Source: Clostridia bacterium
GTDB lineage: Bacteria; Bacillota; Clostridia; Oscillospirales; QAMX01
Direction: 5' to 3'
Assembly: GCA_017441705.1 (NCBI GenBank)
Contig: JAFRWU010000038.1
Coordinates: 1-52,279 of the forward strand
Length of the DNA stretch: 52,279 nucleotides
The first letter of the stretch is position 1. Each line of letters opens with the position of its first letter. Of this stretch, positions 42,805 through 51,759 are shown in pieces. The position numbers and the translations under genes were made by a program. Below the pieces are notes generated by a model. It saw only the letters and a list, made by a program, of their open reading frames with translations. It was not told where the DNA came from and did no database searches.

Positions 42805-45153
42805 TTATTTTTCTGCGGGCGAAAGGAAAAATCCCTCTGCTCCGTAATCCAGACGCGCGGCGATCCCCTTCTTCCCCGCCAGGATGAGCTCGGCCAGCCG
42901 GTCCGCCGCCTCTCTTTCCGCATCCTTTCGTACGCCGCGGGCGCCGTCCGCGCTTTTTTCCGCCCTGTCCGCCAGCGCTTCGGCCGCCGCGGCGCTCCAG
43001 GAAAAGGCGATCCCCTCCTCCGCCGCCCGGTCCCGGATCGCGCCGAGTTCTTTCCCGGCGATCTTCCCCAGCGTTTCCCGGGAAAGGGCCTTGAAGGGCA
43101 CGACGGCGGAAAGCCGTCCGAGGAATTCCGGCCGGAAGGTCTCCTTTACCGCGCGGAGGATCTCTTCCTCTCTCTCTGCATCCCCTCCGTCCGCAAAGCC
43201 GAATCCCATCCGCCTCCTCTCCCCGGGCGCGCGCGCCCCGGTGTTGGCGGTAAAAATCAGAACGGCGTGTTCAAAATGCGCTCTCTTTCCCTCTCCGTCG
43301 GTGACGCGCCCGTCGTCCAGGATCTGCAGAAAGAGATCGATCACCTTCCTGTGAGCCTTTTCGATCTCGTCGAAAAGGATCACCGCGTAGGGTCTCCGGC
43401 GGATCTCTCCGGTCAGTTCTCCTCCTTCGCCATACCCTACGTACCCCGGCGGCGCGCCGATCAGACGGTTGACGGCGTTCTCCTCGCCGAATTCGGTCAT
43501 ATCAAAGCGCAGAAGCGCCTTCTCTTCCCCGAAAAGAGCCGCCGCAAGTGCCTTGGCCGTTTCGGTCTTGCCCACGCCCGTGGGCCCTGTGAAGAGAAAA
43601 GACCCCACGGGTCTTCCCGGCGCGCCGAGTCCCGCGCGGCTTCTTTTCAAGGCGCGGCACAGGCTTTCCGCCGCCTGGTCCTGGCCGATCACACGGCTTT
43701 TCAGAGTCTCCTCCAATTTTTGAAGCCTTTCTCTCTCTCCCGTCCTCAGATGAGAAAGCGGGATCCCCGTCTTCTCGGAAACGATCGCCTCCACGTCGGC
43801 GCGGGTCGTCTCAAGCGCCGGCGCCGGCTTTTCGGGCGGGCAGGGCTCTTCCCCGGCGATTTCCCGCCCGATCCTTTCCCGGAGCCGGCCCGCGCCCCGA
43901 TAATCCCCGGCCCTGATCGCCTTCTCCCGTTCCGCCCGAAGCCCGGCGGCGCCGGATCCTCCCCCGTACCGGGCGGCTCCGGCCAGGCGGACCCGGCAGG
44001 CCGCTTCATCCAGAAGGTCGATCGCTTTGTCCGGAAAACGCCTTTCGGGCAGATAGCGTCCCGCAAGCTTCACCGCCGCACGGATCGCCTCCTCCCGGCA
44101 GAGGACCCCGTGATGCGCCTCAAGAGACGGCCGCAGACCGCATAAGATCTCTTCGGTCTCCTCCTCTCCCGGTTCGGCGATCTCCACGGGAGAAAAGCGG
44201 CGCGCCAGCGCCGGATCCTTTTCCACGTACTTCCCGTATTCTTCATAGGTGTCGGCCCCCAGAAAGCACAGCTCGCCCCGCGCCAGCGCCGGCTTCAGGA
44301 GCTCCGAAAGCGAGATCGATCCTTCTGCGCCTCCGGCGCCGGACAGAGCGTGCATTTCGTCCACAAAAAGGATCAGATCGTCCCGCGCCCGGATCTCCCC
44401 GAGCAGGGCCTCCATGCGCTCCTCCAGATCGCCGCGGTACCGGGTCCCCGCAAGAAGCGCCGCCGGATCCAGCCGGAAGATCCGTTTGCCGCACAGCGCA
44501 GGCGGCGCCTTTCCCTCTGCGAGCATTCCCGCGAGCTTTTCGGCAACGGCGCTCTTTCCCACTCCGGGCTCGCCCAGGAGCACGGGGTGGTTCTTGGTGC
44601 GGCGGCAAAGGATCCGGATCACCTCTCCGGTTTCCTTTTCTCTTCCCACCACCGGCGGAAGCTTTCCCTCTTCGTAAAGCGCCGTCAGATCGGCACCGTA
44701 GCGGGCGATGCTCTGCGGCAGAGTCCGCGCCTCCGGGAACAGGGACCTCTCTTCCCGCCGCGTCCCGCCGCCGGAAGGATCCCTCCGCTCTTTTTCGGTC
44801 TTTGTGAGAAAGCGGCACGCTCCGTTCTGCCCCTCCCGGCGGATCGCCCGCAGGATCTCCTCGACGCCGATCTCGTTTTGCCCCGCCTCCAGGCCCGCCA
44901 GCATCAGGATCCTTCTTGCCGCCGGGGTCATCCCCCGCGGCAGAAGGCAGGCGTCTCCCCTTCCGATTTTCCCTTCGATCTCCTCCTCCAGCCGCCCGGC
45001 CTCCGGGCAGAGACCTCCCTTCGTCTCCCGCAGAAGGCCGATCAGAAGATGCTCGCTTCCGATATAGCCGTGCCCCATCCGGTCGGCTGATTCGTACGCC
45101 TCCGCCAGCGCGCGTCTGGCCGCGGCGGTAAACCGGTTCGATCCTTCGGTCAT
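42805..45153 (-). CDS. clpC: Clp protease ATPase subunit ClpC
   Basis: This 782-residue AAA+ unfoldase, partner of ClpP, degrades proteins marked by arginine phosphorylation. The N-domain (1-110) has the repeat motifs FTAAARRALAEAYESADRMG and MTPAARRIL. The first ATPase module has GEPGVGKSAVAEK and LILFVDEMHAL, and a short middle region contains a UVR-like helix (AIRAGDYRGAGRLRERI). The second module has TGPTGVGKTETAKAL and VILFDEIEKAH. Its product works with McsB, encoded just upstream, but two terminator-like hairpins lie between the genes. The start has GGAGGAGAAGGGAG upstream. Confidence 0.95.
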   Translation of the reverse strand: MTEGSNRFTAAARRALAEAYESADRMGHGYIGSEHLLIGLLRETKGGLCPEAGRLEEEIEGKIGRGDACLLPRGMTPAARRILMLAGLEAGQNEIGVEEILRAIRREGQNGACRFLTKTEKERRDPSGGGTRREERSLFPEARTLPQSIARYGADLTALYEEGKLPPVVGREKETGEVIRILCRRTKNHPVLLGEPGVGKSAVAEKLAGMLAEGKAPPALCGKRIFRLDPAALLAGTRYRGDLEERMEALLGEIRARDDLILFVDEMHALSGAGGAEGSISLSELLKPALARGELCFLGADTYEEYGKYVEKDPALARRFSPVEIAEPGEEETEEILCGLRPSLEAHHGVLCREEAIRAAVKLAGRYLPERRFPDKAIDLLDEAACRVRLAGAARYGGGSGAAGLRAEREKAIRAGDYRGAGRLRERIGREIAGEEPCPPEKPAPALETTRADVEAIVSEKTGIPLSHLRTGERERLQKLEETLKSRVIGQDQAAESLCRALKRSRAGLGAPGRPVGSFLFTGPTGVGKTETAKALAAALFGEEKALLRFDMTEFGEENAVNRLIGAPPGYVGYGEGGELTGEIRRRPYAVILFDEIEKAHRKVIDLFLQILDDGRVTDGEGKRAHFEHAVLIFTANTGARAPGERRRMGFGFADGGDAEREEEILRAVKETFRPEFLGRLSAVVPFKALSRETLGKIAGKELGAIRDRAAEEGIAFSWSAAAAEALADRAEKSADGARGVRKDAEREAADRLAELILAGKKGIAARLDYGAEGFFLSPAEK

Positions 45154-45180
45154 TTCCCTCTCCCTTCTCCTCCGGCGATG

Positions 45181-45255
45181 AAAAAAGCCCCGGAAGGATG
45201 TATCCGGGACTTTCCCCTTTTCGGGGAAAACGAGGGGGCGTTTTCGCGCCCCCTC
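45181..45255 (-). terminator. Tandem terminators in the mcsB-clpC gap
   Basis: On the minus strand, a 9-bp stem (45247-45255 with 45232-45240) is followed by GTTTT. Then an 8-bp stem with one wobble (45203-45210 with 45187-45194) is followed by TTTTTT (45181-45186), ending 28 bases before the clpC start. A small CCCC/GGGG hairpin lies between them. No new promoter is evident after them. Confidence 0.75.
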
Positions 45256-45278
45256 TATGAATCACGCGCTGTCTTTCT

Positions 45279-46262
45279 TCACGCAAGCGCGGCGGTGACG
45301 ATCTCCGCGCGGCGGCGGTCTCTGGCAAGCTCGCTCTTGTCCTCGCATCCGTTCCAGACGACGGCGGGCTGCACGGCGCGGATCAGATCGTTCATCTTCG
45401 CGTAATCGCCCTCCACCAGGCCCAGGGAAACGCCCATGCGGTAATCCGACAGGAGCAGCATCGCCTCGTTGTATCCGATGACGTAGGCGTTTTTCAGGAT
45501 CGCCGCGGCGCGTCTGACCCGGTCGGTCAGGCGGATCTCGTTCTGCGCCAGGCCCTTGGCGCGCAGCTCGCGTTCCTTTTCGATAAGCTTCTCGGCCACC
45601 TCGCCGATCCTTTTCAGGATCTCCTCCTCGGACACGCCGAGGGTGGTGCGGTTGGTGACGGTGTAAAGCCCGCCCACCGCGCTGCTTCCTTCGCCCAGGA
45701 AGCCGCGGATGGTCACGCCGAGCCGGTCGGCGTCCAGCATGACCCGGTCGATCCGGCCGCTTTCTCCCAGAGCCGGCAGATGCAGAGTAACGCTGGCCCG
45801 CAGGGCGGTCCCGAGCCCCGTGGGGCTGGAGGTGACGTAGCCGAGCCTTTCGTCAAAGGCGATCGTCTCGTCCCCGAGGAGCTTCTCATCCATCTCCTTC
45901 GCCTTTTCGTAGCTTTCCTCCAGCGAAAGCCCCGCGCTGACCGTCTGGATGCGGACGTGATCGTTCTCATTGACCATCACCGAGACGTTTTCCCCGGTGA
46001 AAAGCGCTCTCGGCAGCTTCGATGCGGTGAAGTCGGCCGATCCGATCTCCTCCTCGGCCAGAGCGCGCAGTTCGTCCTTGTCCTGATCCCGGAAGACACG
46101 GACCGCAAGCCCCGCGTTCTCCGCCTTGCTCTTCAGCTTTTCCACGATTTCTTCGGCCCGTTTCGCGCCGAGGCGCGCCGGGAAGGGGTAATTCCCCAGA
46201 TTGCGCGACAGTCTGACGCGGCTTTCCACCGCGATATCCCGATAAGTTTCCGTCATGATCAT
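45279..46262 (-). CDS. mcsB: Protein arginine kinase McsB
   Basis: This 327-residue phosphagen-kinase-fold enzyme phosphorylates arginines on misfolded proteins and on CtsR, tagging them for ClpCP. Family motifs are SRVRLSRNLGNYPFP, the catalytic region VTSSPTGLGTALRASVTLHL, and the phosphoarginine-binding RDxxRA motif near the end (RDRRRAEIV). Length matches, slightly short at the C-terminus. The ATG at 46262 overlaps the mcsA stop; a second ATG two codons on is equally possible, with AAGGAGG upstream. Confidence 0.96.
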   Translation of the reverse strand: MIMTETYRDIAVESRVRLSRNLGNYPFPARLGAKRAEEIVEKLKSKAENAGLAVRVFRDQDKDELRALAEEEIGSADFTASKLPRALFTGENVSVMVNENDHVRIQTVSAGLSLEESYEKAKEMDEKLLGDETIAFDERLGYVTSSPTGLGTALRASVTLHLPALGESGRIDRVMLDADRLGVTIRGFLGEGSSAVGGLYTVTNRTTLGVSEEEILKRIGEVAEKLIEKERELRAKGLAQNEIRLTDRVRRAAAILKNAYVIGYNEAMLLLSDYRMGVSLGLVEGDYAKMNDLIRAVQPAVVWNGCEDKSELARDRRRAEIVTAALA

Positions 46263-46747
46263 GCATCCTCCTTCGTCCCGTTTTCCAGCTTTTCGAGGGA
46301 ACGCAGCTCGTCTCTCATGGTCGCGGCGTTCTCGTATTCTTCTTTCTCCACCGCTTCCTTCAGCTTTTCACGCAGCTCGCGGATCTTCTTGCGCCGGGTG
46401 ATTTCTTCGCTGGCCGAGACCGGGATCGTGCCCGCATGATTCACGTCGCCGTGGATCCGGGCGATATACGGATCGAAGAGATAATCGAAGGTCTTGTAGC
46501 ACTCCGCGCAGCCCGCGCGTCCGGTGCGCCTCACCTCGCGGGCCGTGGCGCCGCAGAAGGGACAGACGGTTTCGCGGGAGGATTCCCATTCCGGCAGGGA
46601 GAAAAACGCCGGGACGAGTTCCCGGAAATCGCTGAAGATCTGCTCCTCCGCCGCGCATTCCGAGCAGAGGGCGTATTCGCTGTATTTGCCGTTGATATTT
46701 TTCCGGATGATGGTGGTTGCCGGTCTTTTTCCGCATTTGTCACACAT
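46259..46747 (-). CDS. mcsA: McsA, zinc-finger activator of McsB
   Basis: This 162-residue adaptor has four CXXC pairs (CDKC, CSEC, CPFC, CAEC) forming two zinc sites and a C-terminal UVR domain (KIRELREKLKEAVEKEEYEN). McsA binds and activates McsB. It sits in the standard ctsR-mcsA-mcsB order, overlaps mcsB and follows ctsR by 18 bp. Confidence 0.96.
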   Translation of the reverse strand: MCDKCGKRPATTIIRKNINGKYSEYALCSECAAEEQIFSDFRELVPAFFSLPEWESSRETVCPFCGATAREVRRTGRAGCAECYKTFDYLFDPYIARIHGDVNHAGTIPVSASEEITRRKKIRELREKLKEAVEKEEYENAATMRDELRSLEKLENGTKEDA

Positions 46748-46765
46748 ATCGATTTCCTCCTTTGG

Positions 46766-47215
46766 TCATATCAGTCTGAGAAGACATTGTTTCAGAATGG
46801 CGGCGCGCAGCGCGTCCCGCTTTTCGGGCGGCGCTTCGGCGAGAGCCGCCGGAGAGGTCGCCGCCAGGATCAGGACCGCGTCTCTCCGTTTGATCCATTC
46901 GGATTCCGCGAGATTGGAAAGGATCGCCCGGACCGATGCCGGATCGATGGCGCCTCCCACGCTGTTGATGACGTGCATCAGGGGATTCCCGCCTGAAAGC
47001 GACACCCGGCGGATGCGGATGAAGCCGCCGCCGCCGCGCCGGCTTTCCACCTCGTAGCCGCGCTCCGGGGAAAAGCGGGTGGCCAGAACGTAGTTGACCT
47101 GACTCGGCACGCAGGCGAAGGTCCGTGCGATCTCACCCCTGGAAAACTCGGCCGCGCCTTCGTTTTCGTAGAGCTTTGCCAGGATATAGGCGGCGATGCT
47201 GTCCGATACGCCCAC
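46766..47215 (-). CDS. ctsR: Class III stress gene repressor CtsR
   Basis: This 149-residue winged-helix repressor controls the clp stress genes. The N-terminal helix-turn-helix (SRGEIARTFACVPSQVNYVL) and the tetraglycine wing (RRGGGGFIRI), which acts as the heat sensor, are clear. The C-terminal domain is the phosphoarginine/McsB interaction region. It heads the operon and has two inverted CtsR boxes on its promoter, so it is autoregulated. Confidence 0.96.
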   Translation of the reverse strand: MGVSDSIAAYILAKLYENEGAAEFSRGEIARTFACVPSQVNYVLATRFSPERGYEVESRRGGGGFIRIRRVSLSGGNPLMHVINSVGGAIDPASVRAILSNLAESEWIKRRDAVLILAATSPAALAEAPPEKRDALRAAILKQCLLRLI

Positions 47216-47287
47216 GAAGCCCCTCTCCTTTCGCGTCTCTTTTCTTCTCCGCCGGGAAGGAGCACCCTTCCCGACCGATCGTCTGTA

Positions 47288-47316
47288 TTATAGGTCAAAG
47301 AAGGTCAAATTTCAAG
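47288..47316 (-). promoter_or_regulatory. Promoter of the ctsR operon
   Basis: Minus-strand TTGAAA (47311-47316), 17-bp spacer and TATAAT (47288-47293); one CtsR box fills the spacer exactly. Confidence 0.92.
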
Positions 47317-47341
47317 ATCGAGATTTGACCTTCTTTGACCT
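47294..47341 (-). promoter_or_regulatory. Two inverted CtsR operators
   Basis: GGTCAAAGAAGGTCAAA (47294-47310, plus-strand reading) fits the CtsR heptamer repeat RGTCAAANANRGTCAAA exactly. An identical copy in inverse orientation is at 47325-47341. Together they form a large inverted repeat covering the -35, the spacer and upstream DNA. Confidence 0.95.
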
Positions 47342-47501
47342 TTTGCGATCTCAAAGGGCAATGGCTCTTGATTGGCTTCCGATTCCTTTCGTTTTCTTTG
47401 TTTTTCGCCTCTTTTCATTTTCCCCGCCCGACAAAGGCGGGCGGTCACTTCCATTGTAGACTGCAGATTCGGAAAATATACGGATTTTTGCAATTTAGGT
47501 G

Positions 47502-47529
47502 TTGCTTTTTTCGATTTCTGTGATACAAT
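47502..47529 (+). promoter_or_regulatory. Promoter of the ferredoxin gene
   Basis: TTGCTT (47502-47507), 16-bp spacer and TACAAT (47524-47529), 31 bases before the start. The AT-rich stretch between the ctsR operators and here (47342-47500) shows nothing else but a short CCCGCC/GGCGGG hairpin. Confidence 0.75.
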
Positions 47530-47545
47530 AAAAGAAGGATTCTGA

Positions 47546-47734
<189 letters not shown>

Positions 47735-47757
47735 TCGATCCATTCCTGAAAAAGCGA

Positions 47758-47791
47758 CGGAGCCGCGTTTTCCCGCGGCTCCGCTTTTTTT
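47758..47791 (+). terminator. Terminator of the ferredoxin gene
   Basis: Stem CGGAGCCGCG/CGCGGCTCCG (47758-47767 with 47774-47783), then CTTTTTTTG. The next gene begins only about 15 bases later and may depend on read-through. Confidence 0.92.
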
Positions 47792-47805
47792 GAAAGGAGT
47801 ATCCC

Positions 47806-48504
47806 TTGCGTTACGAGGAGTTCAAGGCGCTCCGCCTCCGCGTCCTGCAGCCGGAGGGCGTAGAGCGGTTCGGGATCGACGCGATCCTGCTTGCGGATTT
47901 CGCCTCCCGAAGGCTTCATAAAAGCGACCGGCTTCTGGATCTCGGGACCGGGAGCGGGATCGTCGCCCTGCTTCTTCTGGCCCGGGGGATCTCCTATGCC
48001 GCCGGGGTGGAGATCTATCCCCCGGCCGCCGAAGCCGCGCGGGAAAACGCCCGGATCAATTCTCTCCCGCTGGAGGTCTTTTCGGGAGATCTGCGGGAGG
48101 AGCTTCCCTTTCCGGAAAAGAGCTTCGATCTCGCGGTCGCCAACCCTCCCTTTTTCCCCGCCGGAAGCGAAAGCCCTCTGCCCGGGCGGACCCTCGCCCG
48201 TTCGGACAGGACCTGTTCCTTCCGGGACGTGACGCGCGCCGCTTCCCGACGGCTCAAAAACGGCGGACGCTTTTACGCCGTCTACCGGCCGGAGCGCCTG
48301 ACTGACGCGCTCTGCGCCATGCGGGAAGAGGGGATCGAGCCGAAAAGGCTGCGTCCCGCCGCCCACGACGCCGGGAAAGCGCCGTTTCTCATCCTGATCG
48401 AGGGAAAAAAAGGCGCGAAACCCGGCTTGATCTTCGACCCTCTTCTGACTCTGGACGGCGATGAAATGCGGGAGATATGCGCCGTGCGGCATTTTGCCAT
48501 GTGA
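47806..48504 (+). CDS. TrmN6-type tRNA/protein methyltransferase
   Basis: This 232-residue SAM-dependent methyltransferase has motif I LLDLGTGSGIVALLL and the catalytic NPPF box (LAVANPPFF), as in N6-adenine tRNA methyltransferases (TrmN6/YfiC, YabB). The start is TTG, with AAAGGAG seven bases upstream; no ATG fits. It directly precedes rsmI, as yabB precedes yabC/rsmI in Bacillus, forming a two-gene RNA-methylation unit. Confidence 0.9.
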   Translation: MRYEEFKALRLRVLQPEGVERFGIDAILLADFASRRLHKSDRLLDLGTGSGIVALLLLARGISYAAGVEIYPPAAEAARENARINSLPLEVFSGDLREELPFPEKSFDLAVANPPFFPAGSESPLPGRTLARSDRTCSFRDVTRAASRRLKNGGRFYAVYRPERLTDALCAMREEGIEPKRLRPAAHDAGKAPFLILIEGKKGAKPGLIFDPLLTLDGDEMREICAVRHFAM

Positions 48505-48514
48505 GGATATGCGT

Positions 48515-49276
48515 ATGGAACTGGAAAAAAACACTCTCTATCTCGTCACCACGCCCATCGGGAACCTGTCGGATATGACGCCGCGCGCGGTGGAGGTCCT
48601 GGGAAAGGTGGATTTCGTCGCCTGTGAGGACACGCGGGTCGGCGGCGCCCTGCTTTCCCGTTTCGGCATCAAAAAACCGCTGATCAGCTATTTTGAGCAC
48701 AACAAGCGCGACCGCGGCGAAACCATCGCCGCCCGGATCCTGGCGGGAGAAAGCTGCGCCATGATCAGCGACGCGGGCACCCCCGCCATCTCCGATCCGG
48801 GGGAGGACCTGGCCGCGCTCTGCCGGGAAAAGGGGATCAAGGTCTCGCCCATTCCCGGCGTCAGCGCCCTGATCACGGCGCTTTCCGCCTCCGGCATGCC
48901 CTCCGGGCGGTTTTGCTTCGAAGGATTCCTGTCGATGAACAGGAAATCCCGCCGGGAACACCTGGCTTCTCTGGAACACGAAAGGCGGACCATGATCTTT
49001 TACGAGGCACCGCACAAGCTCCGCTCCACTCTGGCCGATCTTTTGGAAACCTTCGGCGACCGCGAGCTGGTGATCGCCCGGGAGCTCACCAAGATCCACG
49101 AGGAATTCATCCACACCACCCTGGAAAAGGCGCAGGCTCTTTACGAGACCGTCTCCCCCAAGGGAGAATTCGTTCTGATCCTCCGAGGCGACGGGAGCGA
49201 GCCCGACCGCCCTCTTTCCCGCAACGAACGGTACCGCGAAAAGCTGCGGGAGAAAAAGGAGCGGGAAGAATCCTGA
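48515..49276 (+). CDS. rsmI: 16S rRNA (cytidine1402-2'-O)-methyltransferase
   Basis: This 253-residue tetrapyrrole-methylase-fold enzyme methylates the ribose of C1402 in 16S rRNA. Signatures are LYLVTTPIGNLSDMTPRA, ACEDTRVGGALL, MISDAGTPAISDPG and FYEAPHKLRSTLADL. The ATG at MELEKN has GAGG eight bases upstream; an ATG two codons earlier is too close to it. It lies 10 bases after the methyltransferase stop and is followed by a terminator. Confidence 0.96.
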   Translation: MELEKNTLYLVTTPIGNLSDMTPRAVEVLGKVDFVACEDTRVGGALLSRFGIKKPLISYFEHNKRDRGETIAARILAGESCAMISDAGTPAISDPGEDLAALCREKGIKVSPIPGVSALITALSASGMPSGRFCFEGFLSMNRKSRREHLASLEHERRTMIFYEAPHKLRSTLADLLETFGDRELVIARELTKIHEEFIHTTLEKAQALYETVSPKGEFVLILRGDGSEPDRPLSRNERYREKLREKKEREES

Positions 49277-49297
49277 TCCCGTTCCCGAAAAGCGAAA

Positions 49298-49329
49298 ACG
49301 TCCCGGAAGGATTTGTCCTTCCGGGACGT
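49298..49329. terminator. Terminator between rsmI and the esterase gene
   Basis: A 14-bp perfect stem (49298-49311 with 49316-49329), with CTTTTCGTTTTTT on the plus strand and TTTTCGCTTTT on the minus strand. It serves both convergent genes. Confidence 0.92.
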
Positions 49330-49341
49330 CTTTTCGTTTTT

Positions 49342-50127
49342 TCAGAGCAGGCCGAAAACCTCCGCAAGCCAGTCGATCGAAAGCTTCATCCACGGGTACT
49401 CCCGCTTCAGCGCGGGACGAGACCAGATGGTCTCGTCGCTGGCCAGCGACATGCCGTGCGGAAGCGAGGGGAAGACGTGCAGCTCAAAGGGCACGCCGGC
49501 TTTGTCCAGCGCTTCCGCGTAATGGAGCGAATTCGCGACGGGCACCCGCCGGTCGGCAGCGGTGTGCGCCAGGAAAGCCGGAGGCGTGTCGGCGCCGACC
49601 CGTTTCACCAGGTCGAGCTTTTCGATGACCGCGGGGTCGTCCCCCGCGTAGAGGTCGATGCACTCGTCCCTTTCCAGGACGCCGTAGACCGGGATCTGGG
49701 CGTCGGGACGGACGGCCCGGGTCACGATCTCCTCCGGATCGAAAAGCGCTTCGTCCTTCCACAGGACCGCCAGCGACGCGGCCAGATGCGCGCCGGCCGA
49801 AAAGCCGGCCACCGCGATCTTTCCCGGATCCACGTCCCACTCCTCCGCATGCCTGCGGATGATCTTTACGGTTTCGGCAAGCTCCAGAAGTGCCTTCGGA
49901 TAAGTGCCGCGCCCCACGGTGTATTCCAGGATCGCGGTATGAAAGCCCGCGGCGTTGTAGGCCAGGGCGATCCGTTCTCCCTCCCGGTCCTTGCAGACCA
50001 CGGTATACCCGCCGCCCGGGATCACCACCACGCAGGGGCGCTTCGCTTTTTCGGGATATTCCAGATGCGTAAAGGTAAAGCGCGGCGCGTCCTGTCCTTC
50101 GCCGAGCAGGATCGTCTGATTCGTCAT
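49342..50127 (-). CDS. Alpha/beta hydrolase, acetyl-xylan-esterase-like
   Basis: This 261-residue alpha/beta hydrolase belongs to the BD-FAE/hormone-sensitive-lipase-like group. The oxyanion stretch is VVVIPGGGYTVV, the nucleophile GFSAGAHLA, the acid Asp in HTAADRRVP and the base His in FPSLPHGM. There is no signal peptide. It follows the GH51 gene (41 bp) in the same direction with an AAGGAAG site. Removal of acetyl or feruloyl groups from imported arabinoxylan fragments is a sensible inference but not proved. Confidence 0.9.
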   Translation of the reverse strand: MTNQTILLGEGQDAPRFTFTHLEYPEKAKRPCVVVIPGGGYTVVCKDREGERIALAYNAAGFHTAILEYTVGRGTYPKALLELAETVKIIRRHAEEWDVDPGKIAVAGFSAGAHLAASLAVLWKDEALFDPEEIVTRAVRPDAQIPVYGVLERDECIDLYAGDDPAVIEKLDLVKRVGADTPPAFLAHTAADRRVPVANSLHYAEALDKAGVPFELHVFPSLPHGMSLASDETIWSRPALKREYPWMKLSIDWLAEVFGLL

Positions 50128-50168
50128 GATCTCTTCCTTCTTTCCAAAAAATCGACCGGGGTTCCGGT

Positions 50169-51644
50169 TTACGCCTCTTCCACCGGAAGGGACAGGACCG
50201 CGATCCCGCCCTTCGGGAGGCGGAGCGTCCCGGAAAAGCGTTCCGGCTTTTCTTCGGTCACCCTGATCCGGTCCGGTTCCTCAAAGGTGTTGTGGGCGCG
50301 GAGGTCTTCGTCCCAGAGCGTCCGGATCACGGCGGGTCCCGCGGCCTTTCCGCCGAAGAGCACGACCGCCGCCTCCTTTTCCTCCTCCGCCGAAAGATTC
50401 GCCGCGGTGAGGGTCAGGATTCCCTCTTTCACCGAGGCCGAGACCGAGATCCCCGGAAGGTTTTCGGGGAGCGGGGCGCTTTCGGCAAAGGTCTCCACCG
50501 CCCGGGCCCCCTGATGCTCCTTATACAGATTGAATACGTGCCAGGTCGGCGTGACGATCGCGTGCTCTCCTCCCGCAAGGAACAGGGCGTGGAGGTTGTT
50601 TACCAGCTGCGCCACGGTGGCGATCTTGATCTTGTCGGCGTGATTGTTGAAATGATTCAGGGTCAGGGCCGCGAGCGCCGCGTCGCGCAGGGTGCTCTGC
50701 TGCTCGAAAAGGTTGTACCCCCGGCTCGGGCCGCTTCCGTCCGGGTGCCAGGCTCCCCATTCGTCGATGACGAGCCTTCCTTTGTCCTCCATTCCGTAGG
50801 AGGCGACGCCGGCGAAGTGTCTTCTGATCAGTTCCTCGATCCGGTTGGCTTTGCCCAGGAGGCGATACCAGCCCTCCGTATCGAATCCCGTGGGATCGTC
50901 GCCCGAGAAACTGTAATAGTGGAACGACATGCCGTCCATGGGGCCCTGTCCCCCGGCGATCCGCTCCAGCATCCGGCGCGTCCAGGAATAGTCGGACGCA
51001 TTGGCTCCCGAAGCGATCAGTTCGATCTTCGGATCGGCGTTCTTCATGATCTCGGCGTATTTCCGGTACTCCATGGCGTAGCTTTCGGGGGACATGCGTC
51101 CGCCGCCGCCCCAGGTCTCGTTGCCCACGCCCCAGAGCTTCACGCCGTAAGGCTCCCGATGGCCGTTTTCCTCCCGGAGGCGCGCCATCGTGGTGGTCCC
51201 CGCCGGGGAATTGCAGTAATCGATCCAGTCCCGGATCGCCAGGGGCGTCAGGGACGTGATGTTGGCCGCAAAATAAGGCTCTGCTCCCGTCATGGCGCAA
51301 AGGTCCAGGAATTCGTCGGTGCCCACCCGGTTCGGCTCGTACCGGCCGTCGCGCTCGGTCCACCAGTTGATCCGAACGGGCCTTTTCTCCTGCGGTCCGA
51401 TCCCGTCGCGCCAGTCGTAGACCTCGGCAAAGCAGCCGCCCGGCCACCGGATCAGAGGGATCCTTGCCTCCTTCATCTTGTCCACGATCGCCTTGCGGAA
51501 TCCCCGGACGTTTTCCACGGGGGAATCCTTCCCCACGTAGAGTCCGTCGTAAAACACGCCGCCGATGTGTTCGGCGAAAACGCCGTAAAGCCAGGGGGAG
51601 ATCCTCCCGATCTTTTTCGGCAGCACCGCATAGATCTTTTCCAT
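50169..51644 (-). CDS. GH51 alpha-L-arabinofuranosidase
   Basis: This 491-residue retaining glycosidase releases arabinose from arabinan or arabinoxylan oligosaccharides. The acid/base Glu176 lies in GVGNETWGG and the nucleophile Glu295 in VIDEWGAWH, within a TIM barrel. A C-terminal beta domain carries AANLSAEEEKEAAVVLFGGK. IRWPGGCFAEVYDWRDGIGP is a GH51 hallmark. The start at MEKIYAVLP has GAAAGGAG upstream. No signal peptide is present, so it is cytoplasmic. It forms an operon with the esterase and probably feeds the ribulokinase pathway. Confidence 0.95.
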   Translation of the reverse strand: MEKIYAVLPKKIGRISPWLYGVFAEHIGGVFYDGLYVGKDSPVENVRGFRKAIVDKMKEARIPLIRWPGGCFAEVYDWRDGIGPQEKRPVRINWWTERDGRYEPNRVGTDEFLDLCAMTGAEPYFAANITSLTPLAIRDWIDYCNSPAGTTTMARLREENGHREPYGVKLWGVGNETWGGGGRMSPESYAMEYRKYAEIMKNADPKIELIASGANASDYSWTRRMLERIAGGQGPMDGMSFHYYSFSGDDPTGFDTEGWYRLLGKANRIEELIRRHFAGVASYGMEDKGRLVIDEWGAWHPDGSGPSRGYNLFEQQSTLRDAALAALTLNHFNNHADKIKIATVAQLVNNLHALFLAGGEHAIVTPTWHVFNLYKEHQGARAVETFAESAPLPENLPGISVSASVKEGILTLTAANLSAEEEKEAAVVLFGGKAAGPAVIRTLWDEDLRAHNTFEEPDRIRVTEEKPERFSGTLRLPKGGIAVLSLPVEEA

Positions 51645-51711
51645 CCTCGTTTCTCCTTTCTTCCCGGATCTCCGGCGGAGCTTTCCCTGTCTGCGCGCCT
51701 CATCCGGAACC

Positions 51712-51740
51712 ATTGTAGCGCGCACCGGGGAAAAAAGCAA
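51712..51740 (-). promoter_or_regulatory. Promoter of the GH51-esterase operon
   Basis: Minus-strand TTGCTT (51735-51740), 17-bp spacer and TACAAT (51712-51717), about 68 bases before the GH51 start. Confidence 0.82.
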
Positions 51741-51759
51741 GTCTTTCCCTAAGGCGCGC

